Part shown: one piece after another, positions 29,533 through 38,594 of the stretch
Layout: each line of letters opens with the position of its first letter
Position numbering within the stretch: position 1 is the stretch's first letter
Source: Gluconacetobacter diazotrophicus PA1 5
GTDB lineage: Bacteria; Pseudomonadota; Alphaproteobacteria; Acetobacterales; Acetobacteraceae
Assembly: GCF_000021325.1 (NCBI RefSeq)
Contig: NC_011365.1
Location: 2,322,001 to 2,386,000 of the forward strand
Direction: 5' to 3'
DNA: 64,000 bases
Position numbers and translations under genes: made by a program
Notes under the pieces: model-generated
What the model saw: only the letters and a program-made list of their open reading frames with translations
The model's database searches: none
Told to the model about the DNA's origin: nothing

Positions 29533-30447
29533 ATGCGGGCAGTCTATTCGATGGTCGGGACGACCATCGCGGGCGGTGTCATCCTGGCCGCCGCGCTTTC
29601 GGCCTGTGCTGCCTCGCCTGTCCCCGCGCCCCCGGCCGCCGCCCCGGCGACGATCGTCGCCCCTGCCGAAGACAATCCGGCCATCGACATTCCCCCGCTG
29701 CCTGCCCTGGACGATGATGCCGCCCGGGCCGAGGCCGCGCGCCTGGCCACGCTGATGCGGCGCGACATTCCCCATTTCCAGCCGCTGTCGCCGGCCGACG
29801 AGGCGCGTTGGATCGGGCTGGCCCGCGCGCAGATGGCGCAGTCGGACGTCGTGGTCGATCGCGCGCAGTTGCTGATGGTGGTCGATCGCAGTCCCCGCGT
29901 GCAGCGTGTCTGTTTCGTCCTGGCCCTGCCGGGGACTGCGCCATGGCAGGTGCTGGGCGGCACACGTGTCTCCACCGGGCGCACCGGGCGGAAGTTCAAT
30001 TACGTGACCCCTACGGGGGTCTTCATCAATTTGCCCGATCGGCTGGGCTATCGTGCCCAGGGCACGCGCAACGAAAACGGTATTCGCGGCATCGGCGTGC
30101 GGGGCATGCGGGTGTGGGACATGGGCTGGCAATGGGCGGAAAAAGGCTGGCTGCCCAGCCGCGAGAAGGGACAGATCCGGCTGGAAATCCATGCCACCGA
30201 CCCGGATTTTCTGGAATCCCGCCTGGGCCATCCGGCATCCGAAGGCTGCGTGCGTATTCCCTCGGCGTTGAACGTCTTCATGGACCGTCACGGCCTGCTG
30301 GATGTGCTGTACGAACAGGCGGCCAGCTATGACGGGCGGTTCCGTGCGCTGTTGCCGCGTGATCGTGTGCCTTCGCCGATTGCGGGGGATGCGTTGGTGG
30401 TGGTGGATTCTTCTTTTTCTGAAGAAAAAGAAGCAAAAAGACTTTGA
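29533..30447 (+). CDS. YkuD-type L,D-transpeptidase
   Basis: This is an exported peptidoglycan cross-linking enzyme (304 residues). A signal sequence (MRAVYSMVGTTIAGGVILAA, lipobox-like LSAC near residue 22) is followed by an Ala/Pro linker and a YkuD domain (about 115-255) with the HATDPDFLESRLGHPASEGCVR catalytic region read in parts: His in LEIHATDP and the SEGCVRIP nucleophile Cys. The start has a GAAGGGG ribosome site outside the MITE-like element. The last roughly twelve codons (VVDSSFSEEKEAKRL) fall in a hairpin repeat, so the C terminus has been altered by that repeat. It may cross-link peptidoglycan or attach a lipoprotein. Confidence 0.87.
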   Translation: MRAVYSMVGTTIAGGVILAAALSACAASPVPAPPAAAPATIVAPAEDNPAIDIPPLPALDDDAARAEAARLATLMRRDIPHFQPLSPADEARWIGLARAQMAQSDVVVDRAQLLMVVDRSPRVQRVCFVLALPGTAPWQVLGGTRVSTGRTGRKFNYVTPTGVFINLPDRLGYRAQGTRNENGIRGIGVRGMRVWDMGWQWAEKGWLPSREKGQIRLEIHATDPDFLESRLGHPASEGCVRIPSALNVFMDRHGLLDVLYEQAASYDGRFRALLPRDRVPSPIAGDALVVVDSSFSEEKEAKRL

Positions 30448-30530
30448 TTCGTTAAGGGGACTCGTGTGTCCCAGCAAAAAATCCCTGAACGGATCAAAAG
30501 TTTTTTGGTTCTTTTTTTCAAAAAAAGAAC
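30410..30530. repeat. Paired hairpin repeat with inverted-repeat symmetry
   Basis: Two perfect hairpins, CTTCTTTTTC/GAAAAAGAAG (30410-30433) and GTTCTTTTTTT/AAAAAAAGAAC (30508-30530), are linked by about 75 bases whose halves are themselves imperfect inverted copies (GACTTTGATTCGTTAAGGG against CCCTGAACGGATCAAAAG). The whole 121-base unit is thus a REP/BIME-like palindrome. The first hairpin lies within the last codons of the L,D-transpeptidase gene. Similar AAAGTTTTTGG-plus-hairpin units are common between genes of acetic acid bacteria (recalled, not searched). Confidence 0.75.
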
Positions 30531-30577
30531 AGGGACCATCGCTTCCCAACCTTCCCCGGTTCGCTCATGATAATGTG

Positions 30578-31081
30578 ATGAAAAAGATCGGACCGACCCT
30601 GTGCCTGTTCCTGCTGGCGGCCGTGCCGGGCCATGCGGCCCCTGCCGCTCCGGACACGCCCACCCCGGCCAGTGTCGCGGCCGCCATCCAGAGGGACGGC
30701 GCGGCGCAGGCGCTGGGCGGCCTGACCGATTCCGACGGGTTCGATACGGTGACGGACGGAATTGCCGGGGCCGATCCGGCGTGGGTCGCGCTGGTGCCGG
30801 CCATGGCCCCGGGGCTGGATTCCGATAGCGGGCCGGCCGTGACGGCGGCGCTGGCCCTGGCGCTGCCGCAGAACGCGCCGCTGGTGCTGCAGGCGATGGA
30901 TGCGCGCTATCCGGCGCTGGACCCGCAACGCGTCTGTGCCCGGCCCTTCATGCATGACGAGGTGCCGGACATGAAAGGCTATGTCCGCCGCACCCGCGCC
31001 GCGCTGCGCCATGTGCGGGACGGGGCGCTGCGTGCGGTGCGCGACCAGTGCCTGGCGGTCCTGGGCGGGGTGAAGCGGTAG
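30578..31081 (+). CDS. Small exported protein of unknown function
   Basis: A 167-residue protein starting MKKIGPTLCLFLLAAVPGHA, which is a clear signal peptide cut after HAA. The mature part is Ala/Asp-rich and helical, with GFDTVTDGIAGADPAWVALV and VCARPFMHDEVPD as its most recognisable segments and a basic helical end VRRTRAALRHVRDG. I do not recognise the family. It follows the paired-hairpin repeat and converges on the peroxiredoxin gene. Confidence 0.75.
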   Translation: MKKIGPTLCLFLLAAVPGHAAPAAPDTPTPASVAAAIQRDGAAQALGGLTDSDGFDTVTDGIAGADPAWVALVPAMAPGLDSDSGPAVTAALALALPQNAPLVLQAMDARYPALDPQRVCARPFMHDEVPDMKGYVRRTRAALRHVRDGALRAVRDQCLAVLGGVKR

Positions 31082-31102
31082 GACGATTCTACGCGTGGCC
31101 GT

Positions 31103-31684
31103 TTACGCGCCATGCGCCTTCCAGGCCCGCAGCGCGGCCAGGCTGCCCGTGATGTGGCCCGCCGGGGCCATGGCGCTGTAGGCGGACAGGATGTGCCCGT
31201 CCGGCGCGATGACATAGGACGTGCGGCTGGCATAATGCAGCAGCGGCATCTTGGAATCGTAGGAACTGGCGATCCGTCCCGCCGGATCGGACGCGACGGG
31301 AAAGCGGCTGCGGCATTCGCTGACCGAAAACCGGTCCAGTGTCTCGATCTTGTCCATCGAAATCCCGATGACCGTGGCCCCCAGCGCCTTGAACTGATCC
31401 ATCGCGTCGGCAAAATCATGCGCTTCGATGGTGCAGCCGCGGGTGAAGGCGGCGGGGTAGAAATACAGCACCACCGGCCCGTGGCGCAGGGCGTCGGCCA
31501 GGGCGAAATGGAATTGCTTGCCGCCCAGGCTGGCCGGCGCATCGAACAGCGGGGCCATGCTGCCGGGCGGCAGCGCCGCCCGCGCGGGCGAGAGCGATGT
31601 GACGGCCATGAAGGACAGCGCGATCGCCAGGGGCAGCGCCATGCCCAACCTGACGCAGCGGCGCAGAAGAAGAGTGCGGAGCAT
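31103..31684 (-). CDS. Exported peroxiredoxin (BCP/AhpC-TSA family)
   Basis: A thiol peroxidase of 193 residues with a signal peptide (about 1-36, ending SPARA). It shows the peroxidatic-Cys region VVLYFYPAAFTRGCTIEAHDF (Cys near 84) and the later SYDSKMPLLHYASRTSYVIAPDG. The residue five after the catalytic Cys, where BCP enzymes have their resolving Cys, is His, so it probably works as a 1-Cys enzyme or with an outside thiol. It should remove peroxides in the periplasm, useful next to incomplete-oxidation enzymes of acetic acid bacteria. It lies 31 bases after the transglycosylase gene. Confidence 0.88.
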   Translation of the reverse strand: MLRTLLLRRCVRLGMALPLAIALSFMAVTSLSPARAALPPGSMAPLFDAPASLGGKQFHFALADALRHGPVVLYFYPAAFTRGCTIEAHDFADAMDQFKALGATVIGISMDKIETLDRFSVSECRSRFPVASDPAGRIASSYDSKMPLLHYASRTSYVIAPDGHILSAYSAMAPAGHITGSLAALRAWKAHGA

Positions 31685-31715
31685 GATGGGCCCTATACGC
31701 TCAGGTACGTTGCCA

Positions 31716-33098
31716 TCAGGACCGCGAATCGGGGGAAATGACAACACAATTATCCGCGCCGCCCGACAGGCGGCGGCAGGCCTCGATCGCCGCATCGTGT
31801 GACAGGCCGGTCAGTCGCGCGCGATACAGGTGCCCGCTGGCGATATGCACGCTGGCCACCTGCGGCCGGGCGGCGCCCAGCACGGTGGCGGCGCGCTGGC
31901 GGGCATGGCCCGCCGCCTGTGACGCCAGCGCGGACGAACCGAACGCCCCGACCTGAATGGCCCAGTCGCGGGGGGCCGGCGCCAGGCTGGACCGGCGCAG
32001 CAGGGGCGCGGGCTCGGCCATCGCCGGGTTGACCAGGTGGAAGCCGTGCCCGCTGGCGGGGCCTGCCGCCGGCGGGGCGGCGGGCAGCGGCGCGAGCGGC
32101 GGGGCCGCCGCGGCCAGGGCCGGGGGCGTGGCGGGGCTTTCGTCCTCGGGCCGCGCACGGGCGGCCCAGGCGGCGCGGACCGCGTCGGCCGGTGTTCCGC
32201 CGCCGGCGGGGGCCACGCTCTTCCAGGCCGTATAGGCGGGGGCGGGCGCGCGGTCGGTCTCGGGCGGGGCCTCGGCGACCTGGACGGGCTGGGTATCGTC
32301 GGTGCCGCCATGGTCGGCGCGCCGGGCCCAGGCCATGCGGACCGAGCGGGTTTCCGCGCTGGTCTGCGCGGCCGCGTAGACATGGCCGCGCGCCACGTCG
32401 TGGGCTTCGACCATCAGGTCGGCCTGCGAGCGGACATTGGGCGTGATGCCGGCGATCTGCGGGCCGATCGCGGCGACATAGTTGCGGGTTTCGCGCGGCA
32501 GGGTCCGGTTATGGACCAGGAAATCGTCCAGGCGCCCCGGTCCGGTATTGTACGCGGCCAGGAAGCCGGGCGAGCCGTAGATGTCGTACATCTGCCGGAT
32601 ATAGGCGGTGCCGGCCAGGATGTTGTCATGCGGGTTGAACGGGTCGTCGCCCAGCCCGTACTCACCCTTCAGCTCGTCATAGGTGGGGGGCATCAACTGC
32701 ATCAGGCCCATCGCCCCGGGGGCCGAGGTCACGAACTGGCCGTTGCGGAACAACTGGCCGCCGGATTCCCGCTGCATGACGGAGCGGATCCACGTATCCG
32801 GCACGTCGAAACGCTTGGACGCTTCCTCGATATACGGGCCCCACGGGTCCTCGGGCGGTCCCGGCGGGGCGTAGTAGGATTTGGCATGCGCGCGGTAATT
32901 CGCGGCTTCCTGCGTCACGGGGATCTGCGGGCCCGGCGTGCCGGCACAGGCCGCCAGCAGCCCGGCCAGCCCGGCCACCCCTGCGACGCGGGCCGCCACG
33001 GCGCCCGCGACCCTGGCCGCAACGGTGGCCCCGGCCCCCCGGTCGTCCTGTTTGTGCCGGAATGGACGGGGGGCGGAACCGTGCGGGCGTCGGGTCAT
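31716..33098 (-). CDS. Lytic transglycosylase with C-terminal SPOR domain
   Basis: An exported peptidoglycan-cleaving protein of about 460 residues. After a basic start, an Ala-rich hydrophobic segment ends at a possible lipobox (LLAAC). The SLT domain (about 85-235) carries the catalytic Glu in SVMQRESGGQLF, the GAMGLMQLMPPTYDEL motif and the FLAAYNTGPGRLDDFL end. A Pro/Ala-rich middle (about 270-370) leads to a SPOR domain (about 385-455) that binds denuded glycan at division sites. The start is uncertain: the first Met at 33140 is possible. The combination suggests an RlpA/MltE-like septal role, but this is inferred. Confidence 0.88.
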   Translation of the reverse strand: MTRRPHGSAPRPFRHKQDDRGAGATVAARVAGAVAARVAGVAGLAGLLAACAGTPGPQIPVTQEAANYRAHAKSYYAPPGPPEDPWGPYIEEASKRFDVPDTWIRSVMQRESGGQLFRNGQFVTSAPGAMGLMQLMPPTYDELKGEYGLGDDPFNPHDNILAGTAYIRQMYDIYGSPGFLAAYNTGPGRLDDFLVHNRTLPRETRNYVAAIGPQIAGITPNVRSQADLMVEAHDVARGHVYAAAQTSAETRSVRMAWARRADHGGTDDTQPVQVAEAPPETDRAPAPAYTAWKSVAPAGGGTPADAVRAAWAARARPEDESPATPPALAAAAPPLAPLPAAPPAAGPASGHGFHLVNPAMAEPAPLLRRSSLAPAPRDWAIQVGAFGSSALASQAAGHARQRAATVLGAARPQVASVHIASGHLYRARLTGLSHDAAIEACRRLSGGADNCVVISPDSRS

Positions 33099-33278
33099 CA
33101 GGGACTCATCCGGAACAGGCGCCGGGCCCGGACGGGCCACGCCGTGAAGAGGACAGACGTTCGGGACCGATTGTGGCGAAATTCTGGACCACTTCAGGTC
33201 GATGGAAAGGAATGTCCTCTAAGGCTTTACAGAAACCCGATCTTTGGCGCAACAGAATCGCGTGCGCCGCCTGTCTCC

Positions 33279-35477
33279 TCAGCTTGCGATCTGCACCCGG
33301 ATCGATTCCGTGCGCTCGACCACGTTGATCGCGACCTCGTTGCCGACGCGGACCAGGCGTACCGTCACCCGGTCGCCGCCGATTTCCAGGTTGTACAGCG
33401 TCATCTCGTCCAGGAATTCCGGCAGGCGCGGCCGCTCGAAATGCACCGCCACCGTCGCGGGGTCGAAGCTCAGGCCGAGGGTAGACTGGATCAGCGCCGG
33501 CAGCGTCGCCGCCGCCCAGGCCTGTGGCGAACAGGCCACCGGGTAGCGCACCGGCCCCTCCGCCCGGTTGCGGGTGAAGCCGCAGAACAGTTCCGGCAGG
33601 CGCCGCAGGTCGGTATAGAACGCGGCCTCGAACATGCCGCGGAACAGGCGCGCGGCCTCGTCGCGATAGCCGTGGCGGGCCAGCCCCAGCCCGATCAGCG
33701 CGTTGTCGTGCGGCCAGACCGATCCGTTGTGATAGGCCATCGGGTTGTAGCGCGCCTCGCCCTCGGGGATCGTGCGGATGCCCCAGCCGGTGAAGGACGA
33801 CCGGTGCATCAGCCCCTGGACCAGGGACGGCACCCGGTCCGGGGTCGTGATGTCGGTCAGCAGGACATGCCCGGCATTCGACGACCGGACGCGGCACTGT
33901 TTCTTGTGGCCGTCCAGCGCCAGAGCGAAGGTGCCCAGTTCCTCGATCCAGAAGCGCGCGTTGAAGGCCACGCGCAGCGCCTCGGCCAGGTGGTCCTGCC
34001 GCTCGGCATAGGCCGTCTTGCCCAGCCGGCGCCCGATGGTCGCGGCGGCGCGCCGCGCGGCGTAGACATAGGCCTGGACCTCGCACAGCGCGATCGGGCC
34101 TTCGGCCAGCGTGCCGTCGGCGTGGAAGATGCTGTCGTAGCTGTCCTTCCAGCCCTGATTGATCAGCCCGTCCTTGTTGCGGCGGCCATATTCGACGAAC
34201 CCGTCGCCGTCGCGGTCGCCGTAGCGGTCGATCCAGTCGATCGCGCGTTCGATGTTCGGCCAGATCATGGTCATCAGCGCGACGTCGCCCGTCCGCTCCA
34301 GATACTGGCCCGCCAGCATGACGAACAGCGGCGTGGAATCGATCGATCCGTAATAATGCCGGAACGGTACCTCGCCCAGTTCCGCCATCTCGCCGTGCCG
34401 GACCTCGTGCAGAATCTTGCCCGGCTCGGCGTCGGCGACGGGGTCCTCGACCCGGGCCTGGTGCCGGGCCAGGTAGTTCAGGACCCCCCGCGCGATCTCC
34501 GGGTCCAGCCACAGCGTCAGCATGGCGGTGATCAGCGCGTCGCGGCCGAAGGCGGTGCTGAACCACGGCACGCCGGCATAGGGGTACGGACCGGTCTTCT
34601 TGTCCGTCAGCAGCATGTAGATGTCGCAGATGCAGCGGCGGATGGCCTCGTTGAAGATCTCGTTGGACGTGGCGATCGCCGCCGCCCGGGACGAGGACAG
34701 GCGCAGCGCCCGCCGGGCCTCGACCGCGCCGGTCAGGAAGCGGCGGTTCGGCTGGGCGTCGTGGACGCCGTCGGGGTCGCACTCGACCTCGTAATGGATC
34801 AGCACCCGCTGCCCCGGCGGCAGGTCGAAGCGGAAGGCGGCATGGCGTGCGTCCAGCGATGCCGGCGGCGGCCAGAAGCGCAGCAGGGTGGTCCGCCGCC
34901 GCCCGTCCAGCCCGTCATAGGCCAGCGTTACCTCGCTGTCGGTGACCACGGGTTCGCGCTGCGTGCCGCGACGGGCGCGGGTGGAACCGCGGGCCTCGAA
35001 CAGGTCCGCGAAATCGGCCAGGAAGCGGATGTCCAGCAGCGCGGTGCGGGGTTCCACGTCGAAATTGCGGATTTCGACCCGTTCGTAGCACACGCGGTTC
35101 CACAGGAAGCGCGACCGGCGGACATGCAGCAGGTCGTGATTCATCTTCCGGCCGTCCGGCCCGTCGATGTCCGTGTTCGTCAGGTCGACCGACAGCAGCA
35201 CGTTGTTCTCGCGCACCGTCGAGGACAGCAGGATCGGCCGCACGCCCTGCAGGGTCATGGACAGGCCGGATAGGTAGCGCGTGTCATGGAAATACAGCCC
35301 GTCCGCGATGCCGTCGCCGAACAGGATGTCGCCCGTCTGGTCGAAGACGCCGAACATGTCCCCCTGCTTGAGGGTGTGCAGCCGCCGTTCCGACAGCAGC
35401 GACTTCGCGGCGACCGGAAAGCCGTCCAGGTCGGCGGCGGGCGGCGGCGGCGGATGGGTCTCGGATTGAGTGTCCAT
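33279..35477 (-). CDS. Glycogen-debranching-type amylo-alpha-1,6-glucosidase
   Basis: A 732-residue protein with an N-terminal GDE_N_bis-like domain (about 40-240, including LFGDGIADGLYFHDTRYLSG) and a C-terminal (alpha/alpha)6 glucosidase barrel (about 300-690) of the GH63/GDE type. The barrel shows PWFSTAFGRDALITAMLTLWL, YYGSIDSTPLFVMLAGQYL, GLINQGWKDSYDSIFHADG and the likely acid residues in AYHNGSVWPHDNALIG. Such proteins are found in rhizobia and acetic acid bacteria, often near trehalose or glycogen genes. None are next to it here, so the true substrate is unknown. It and the CorA-like gene are separated by 77 bases. Confidence 0.88.
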   Translation of the reverse strand: MDTQSETHPPPPPAADLDGFPVAAKSLLSERRLHTLKQGDMFGVFDQTGDILFGDGIADGLYFHDTRYLSGLSMTLQGVRPILLSSTVRENNVLLSVDLTNTDIDGPDGRKMNHDLLHVRRSRFLWNRVCYERVEIRNFDVEPRTALLDIRFLADFADLFEARGSTRARRGTQREPVVTDSEVTLAYDGLDGRRRTTLLRFWPPPASLDARHAAFRFDLPPGQRVLIHYEVECDPDGVHDAQPNRRFLTGAVEARRALRLSSSRAAAIATSNEIFNEAIRRCICDIYMLLTDKKTGPYPYAGVPWFSTAFGRDALITAMLTLWLDPEIARGVLNYLARHQARVEDPVADAEPGKILHEVRHGEMAELGEVPFRHYYGSIDSTPLFVMLAGQYLERTGDVALMTMIWPNIERAIDWIDRYGDRDGDGFVEYGRRNKDGLINQGWKDSYDSIFHADGTLAEGPIALCEVQAYVYAARRAAATIGRRLGKTAYAERQDHLAEALRVAFNARFWIEELGTFALALDGHKKQCRVRSSNAGHVLLTDITTPDRVPSLVQGLMHRSSFTGWGIRTIPEGEARYNPMAYHNGSVWPHDNALIGLGLARHGYRDEAARLFRGMFEAAFYTDLRRLPELFCGFTRNRAEGPVRYPVACSPQAWAAATLPALIQSTLGLSFDPATVAVHFERPRLPEFLDEMTLYNLEIGGDRVTVRLVRVGNEVAINVVERTESIRVQIAS

Positions 35478-35554
35478 GACGGTATGTCCTTCGCGGTTGC
35501 CGGATCGTCTGTTCCGGGGTCCGGACTGATGGGGGCCGACCCGACCGGATGGGG

Positions 35555-36637
35555 TCAGAGCAGTTTGGCGAATTTCAGCAGCAGCCAGGTGATGACCATG
35601 AAGAGGAAGCAGACGCCGCCGGCCTCGACAGTGCCCATGGCGCCGGTGGCCAGGAACATCCCGCCGGTATTCATGCCGAAGAATCCGGTCACAAAAGTGG
35701 CGGGCAGCATCAGCGTGGTGACCACCGACACGGTATACAGGCGCCGGTTGGTCTCCTCGGCCTGGCCCGATGCCAGTTCGTCCTGCAGCGAGCGGGCGCG
35801 GTCCTGAAGCGCCAGAAGATCATCCAGCGCCGCGTGGATCTGCCGCTGCGAGCGGTCGCGGATGTCGTCCTCGGCCCATTCCGGCAATTCGAGGTCCTCG
35901 CTGTGGAAAATCCGGTCGACGGGCGAAATGACGCGGCGCAGTTCGGTCGACCGGCGCCGCACCTTGCCGATCAGGCCGCTGATGCGGCCGAAATCGGTAT
36001 GCTGGTCCAGAGTCAGCAGAAGATCCTCGGCCCGGTCAAGCTGATCGTCCAGCATGGCGATATTGCGCCGCACCGTGTCGGCGAATTCCAGCAGCGTACG
36101 GTCCACGATCTCGGCCGGCGTGCGCGGCGTGTCGCCGCGCTGCAACCACCGATAGGCGGCGCCCAGGGCCGGAACCGGATGCCGCCGCGTGGTGATCAGC
36201 AGGTCCGGCAGCACGGCGAAGCGCCAGGCCGACACGTTGGTGTCGTCGTCGCTCATGCTGTCGTCGAAGCCGGGAAGGGCGCCGTACACCAGCTCGCCAT
36301 CCGCTTCCAGCCGGGTGCCCCGGTCGGTACCGCCCAGGGTGGCGCGGGCTTCCTCGGGCAGGCAGCCGATCGCCTCGACCCGGGCGCGGCTGGCGGTATG
36401 GACGACGTCGTAATGAAGCCACACCCAGCCCCGATCGGCCGCGGCGCCGGGCGCGGCGTCCTCGCCGTCCAGGCGGGCCGGCGGATGGTCGTTCAGGTGC
36501 AACGTTGCTTCGTGCGCCGACAATTGCACCGGCCGATGTCCGGGCATGCACGACACCGCCCAGACCAGGCCGTCGGCGGCATCGGTCACGGGCGTGTCGA
36601 CAAGGGAGATCTCGGTCTGGGCAATCGTATCGGGCAT
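35555..36637 (-). CDS. CorA/ZntB-family divalent metal transporter
   Basis: A pentameric inner-membrane metal channel or transporter of about 360 residues. A large cytosolic N-terminal domain is followed by a long stalk helix and two C-terminal membrane helices (about 295-317 and 328-350), with the family signature FFGMNTGGMF between them. The sequence is closer to the ZntB branch (ZntB exports or imports zinc) because of SVVTTLMLPATFVTGFFGMN and the AVSCMPGHRPVQ N terminus. The metal is not certain. The start is ambiguous: ATG at 36637, 36646 or 36682. It precedes the debranching enzyme gene on the same strand. Confidence 0.87.
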   Translation of the reverse strand: MPDTIAQTEISLVDTPVTDAADGLVWAVSCMPGHRPVQLSAHEATLHLNDHPPARLDGEDAAPGAAADRGWVWLHYDVVHTASRARVEAIGCLPEEARATLGGTDRGTRLEADGELVYGALPGFDDSMSDDDTNVSAWRFAVLPDLLITTRRHPVPALGAAYRWLQRGDTPRTPAEIVDRTLLEFADTVRRNIAMLDDQLDRAEDLLLTLDQHTDFGRISGLIGKVRRRSTELRRVISPVDRIFHSEDLELPEWAEDDIRDRSQRQIHAALDDLLALQDRARSLQDELASGQAEETNRRLYTVSVVTTLMLPATFVTGFFGMNTGGMFLATGAMGTVEAGGVCFLFMVITWLLLKFAKLL

Positions 36638-36742
36638 GGGGGACATCCGGGACCGCTCGGGACGCAAGGGCACACTTGGCATGCCCGTATTCCGGTTGCA
36701 ATCCCGCGCCGCGCCCGGGGACCGGCCGGGGGGGCGGGGGGA

Positions 36743-37249
36743 TCAGCCTGCCGGCGGGCCGTCGCACCAGAAGCCCGCATGCGGGCCGGCGGCTTCGTCC
36801 TCCAGCATCGGGCCCAGCACCGCGACGGGGTGCTGCCCACGGGCGAATACCTCGCGGCAGGGCAGGGCGAAGGTCGGGTTTTCCGGGTGCGCGCCGGTCA
36901 GGGCCAGCAGCCGGTGCTCCGACAGCGCGTAGACCACGCGGCGGATATTGGTCCAGTAGACCGCGCCGGCACACATGCAGCAGGGCTCGGCGCTGGTATA
37001 AAGCGTGCAGTCCGCCATCGCGTCGGGCGGCAGGATGCGCGCGGCGCCGGCCACGGCGCGCAGTTCGGCATGCTGCGTCGGATCGCCTTCGGGCGGCATG
37101 GAATTGTTGATGGCGGTGCTGACCACCCGCCCCTGCGCATCGGCGACCAGCGCCGCGAACGGATGCCGCCCCTGCGCGCGCGCGTCCGCCGACAGCGCGA
37201 TGGCCCGCCGCAGCAGGTCCAGGTCGGTCGGTGTGGGGGCTTCATGCAT
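36743..37249 (-). CDS. Guanine-deaminase-like nucleoside deaminase
   Basis: A CDA-superfamily zinc deaminase of 168 residues with the zinc ligands in PTQHAELRAV (HAE) and AEPCCMCAGAVYW (PCxxC). The YW after the second motif and the neighbouring NCS2 purine permease, whose stop codon it overlaps by eight bases, point to a GuaD-type guanine deaminase (guanine to xanthine) rather than TadA tRNA deaminase. A TadA-like role cannot be excluded by sequence alone. The order permease then deaminase suggests uptake and breakdown of purine bases as nitrogen sources. Confidence 0.82.
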   Translation of the reverse strand: MHEAPTPTDLDLLRRAIALSADARAQGRHPFAALVADAQGRVVSTAINNSMPPEGDPTQHAELRAVAGAARILPPDAMADCTLYTSAEPCCMCAGAVYWTNIRRVVYALSEHRLLALTGAHPENPTFALPCREVFARGQHPVAVLGPMLEDEAAGPHAGFWCDGPPAG

Positions 37250-38594
37250 CGGTTGCGTCCTCGCAGGGTCCGGCCCGGGATATCTGGTCCGGGGACAGCA
37301 GCAGGTTCAGCGTCACCGCGCAGAACGCCGCCATGAACACGCCGCTGGCGGTCAGGATGCGCAGCGGACCGGGCAGGTGGGCGAACAGCGTCGGGCAGGC
37401 CATCGGCAGCACGCCCGCCGCGATCGCCACGGCGGCGACCAGCGCGTGCGCCGTGCCGGAGGGGCGGATGCGCGCCAGGTCCTGGATGCCGGCCATCGCG
37501 GTCATGCCGAACATCAGGATCGCCGAACCTCCCAGGACCGGCCGGGGCATGCAGGCGACGGCGGCGCCCAGGCGGGGAAACAGGCCCATTGCGACCATCA
37601 GGGCGCCCGCCGCCGCGACGACGAAGCGGCTGCGCACGCCGGTCAGGGCGATCAGCCCGGTATTCTGGGCGAAGGCATTATAGGGCGTGCCGCCCAGGAA
37701 TCCGCCCAGCAGGGTGGACAATCCATCGGCGGCATAGGTGCGCGCCAGCACCGCGCGCGATGCCGTCCGCCCCGCCAGGCGCGAGACGGCCAGGCAGTTG
37801 CCGGTGGTCTCCACCAGGATGACCATCATCGCCATGGTCATGACCAGGATCGGCACGGTGTGGAAGGCCGGTGCGCCAAATGGCAGCACCGGCGGCGGCG
37901 CCATCCACGCCACCTGGCGCATGGGGGTGAAATCGGCCTGCCCGGTCAGGATGCCCAGCACGCAGCCGGCCGCCATGCCCAGCAGGATGGCCAGCGTCCG
38001 CCCCATGGTGCCGGCCCGCGCGGTGATCAGCAGGGTCAGGGCCAGGGTCGCGAAACCCAGCAGCAGGTGCGCGGGCGCGCCGAAGCCGGGGTCCCCCGGC
38101 CGCCCCCCGCCCAGCCAGTTCGCCGCCGCCGGCATCAGCGACAGCCCGACGACGGTGATCACGCTGCCGATCACCACGGGCGGGAAGAAGCGCGTCAGCC
38201 GGCTGGCCAGGGGCGCCAGCAGGCAGGTGGCCAGCCCGCCGCCGATGACCGCGCCATAGGCGGTCGGCAGGTCGTATTCCCGCGCGATCATGACCATGGG
38301 CGGCAGGGCGATGAAGGACGATGCCTGGATCAGCGGCAGGCGTGCGCCGAACGGGCCCAGCCCCAGGGTCTGGATCAGCGTGGCGATGCCGGATGTCAGG
38401 ATGCTGGCATTGACCAGCATCGCCTGCTGTGCGCCGTCCAGCCCCAGCGTGCTGCCGATGATCAGCGGCACCGCGACGATCCCGGCATAGATCACCAGCA
38501 CATGCTGCAAACCGCAGACCAGAAGCTGCCAGGGCGGCAGGCGCGCCTCGACAGGGTCGGGCCGGTTCGCGACATGGTTCATTAAGCGGGTCAT
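37242..38594 (-). CDS. NCS2-family purine permease
   Basis: A nucleobase:cation symporter-2 protein of 450 residues with about 12-14 membrane segments. It has the N-terminal motif LVCGLQHVLVIYAGIVAVPLI, the family QTLGLGPFGARLPLIQASSF, the VPIL and GTVET-like VETTGNCLAVSRLAGR segments, and the conserved FLGGTPYNAFAQNTGLIALTGVRSR near residue 300. The family imports uric acid, xanthine or uracil. The downstream deaminase favours guanine/xanthine. Its ATG start overlaps the TGA of the DUF3597 gene in the sequence ATGA. Confidence 0.9.
   Translation of the reverse strand: MTRLMNHVANRPDPVEARLPPWQLLVCGLQHVLVIYAGIVAVPLIIGSTLGLDGAQQAMLVNASILTSGIATLIQTLGLGPFGARLPLIQASSFIALPPMVMIAREYDLPTAYGAVIGGGLATCLLAPLASRLTRFFPPVVIGSVITVVGLSLMPAAANWLGGGRPGDPGFGAPAHLLLGFATLALTLLITARAGTMGRTLAILLGMAAGCVLGILTGQADFTPMRQVAWMAPPPVLPFGAPAFHTVPILVMTMAMMVILVETTGNCLAVSRLAGRTASRAVLARTYAADGLSTLLGGFLGGTPYNAFAQNTGLIALTGVRSRFVVAAAGALMVAMGLFPRLGAAVACMPRPVLGGSAILMFGMTAMAGIQDLARIRPSGTAHALVAAVAIAAGVLPMACPTLFAHLPGPLRILTASGVFMAAFCAVTLNLLLSPDQISRAGPCEDATDA

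Noticed and set aside
36743-37249. Calling the deaminase TadA
   Set aside because: The zinc motifs are shared by TadA and GuaD. The overlap with a purine permease and the YW after PCxxC favour a guanine-deaminase-like enzyme, so TadA is kept only as an alternative.
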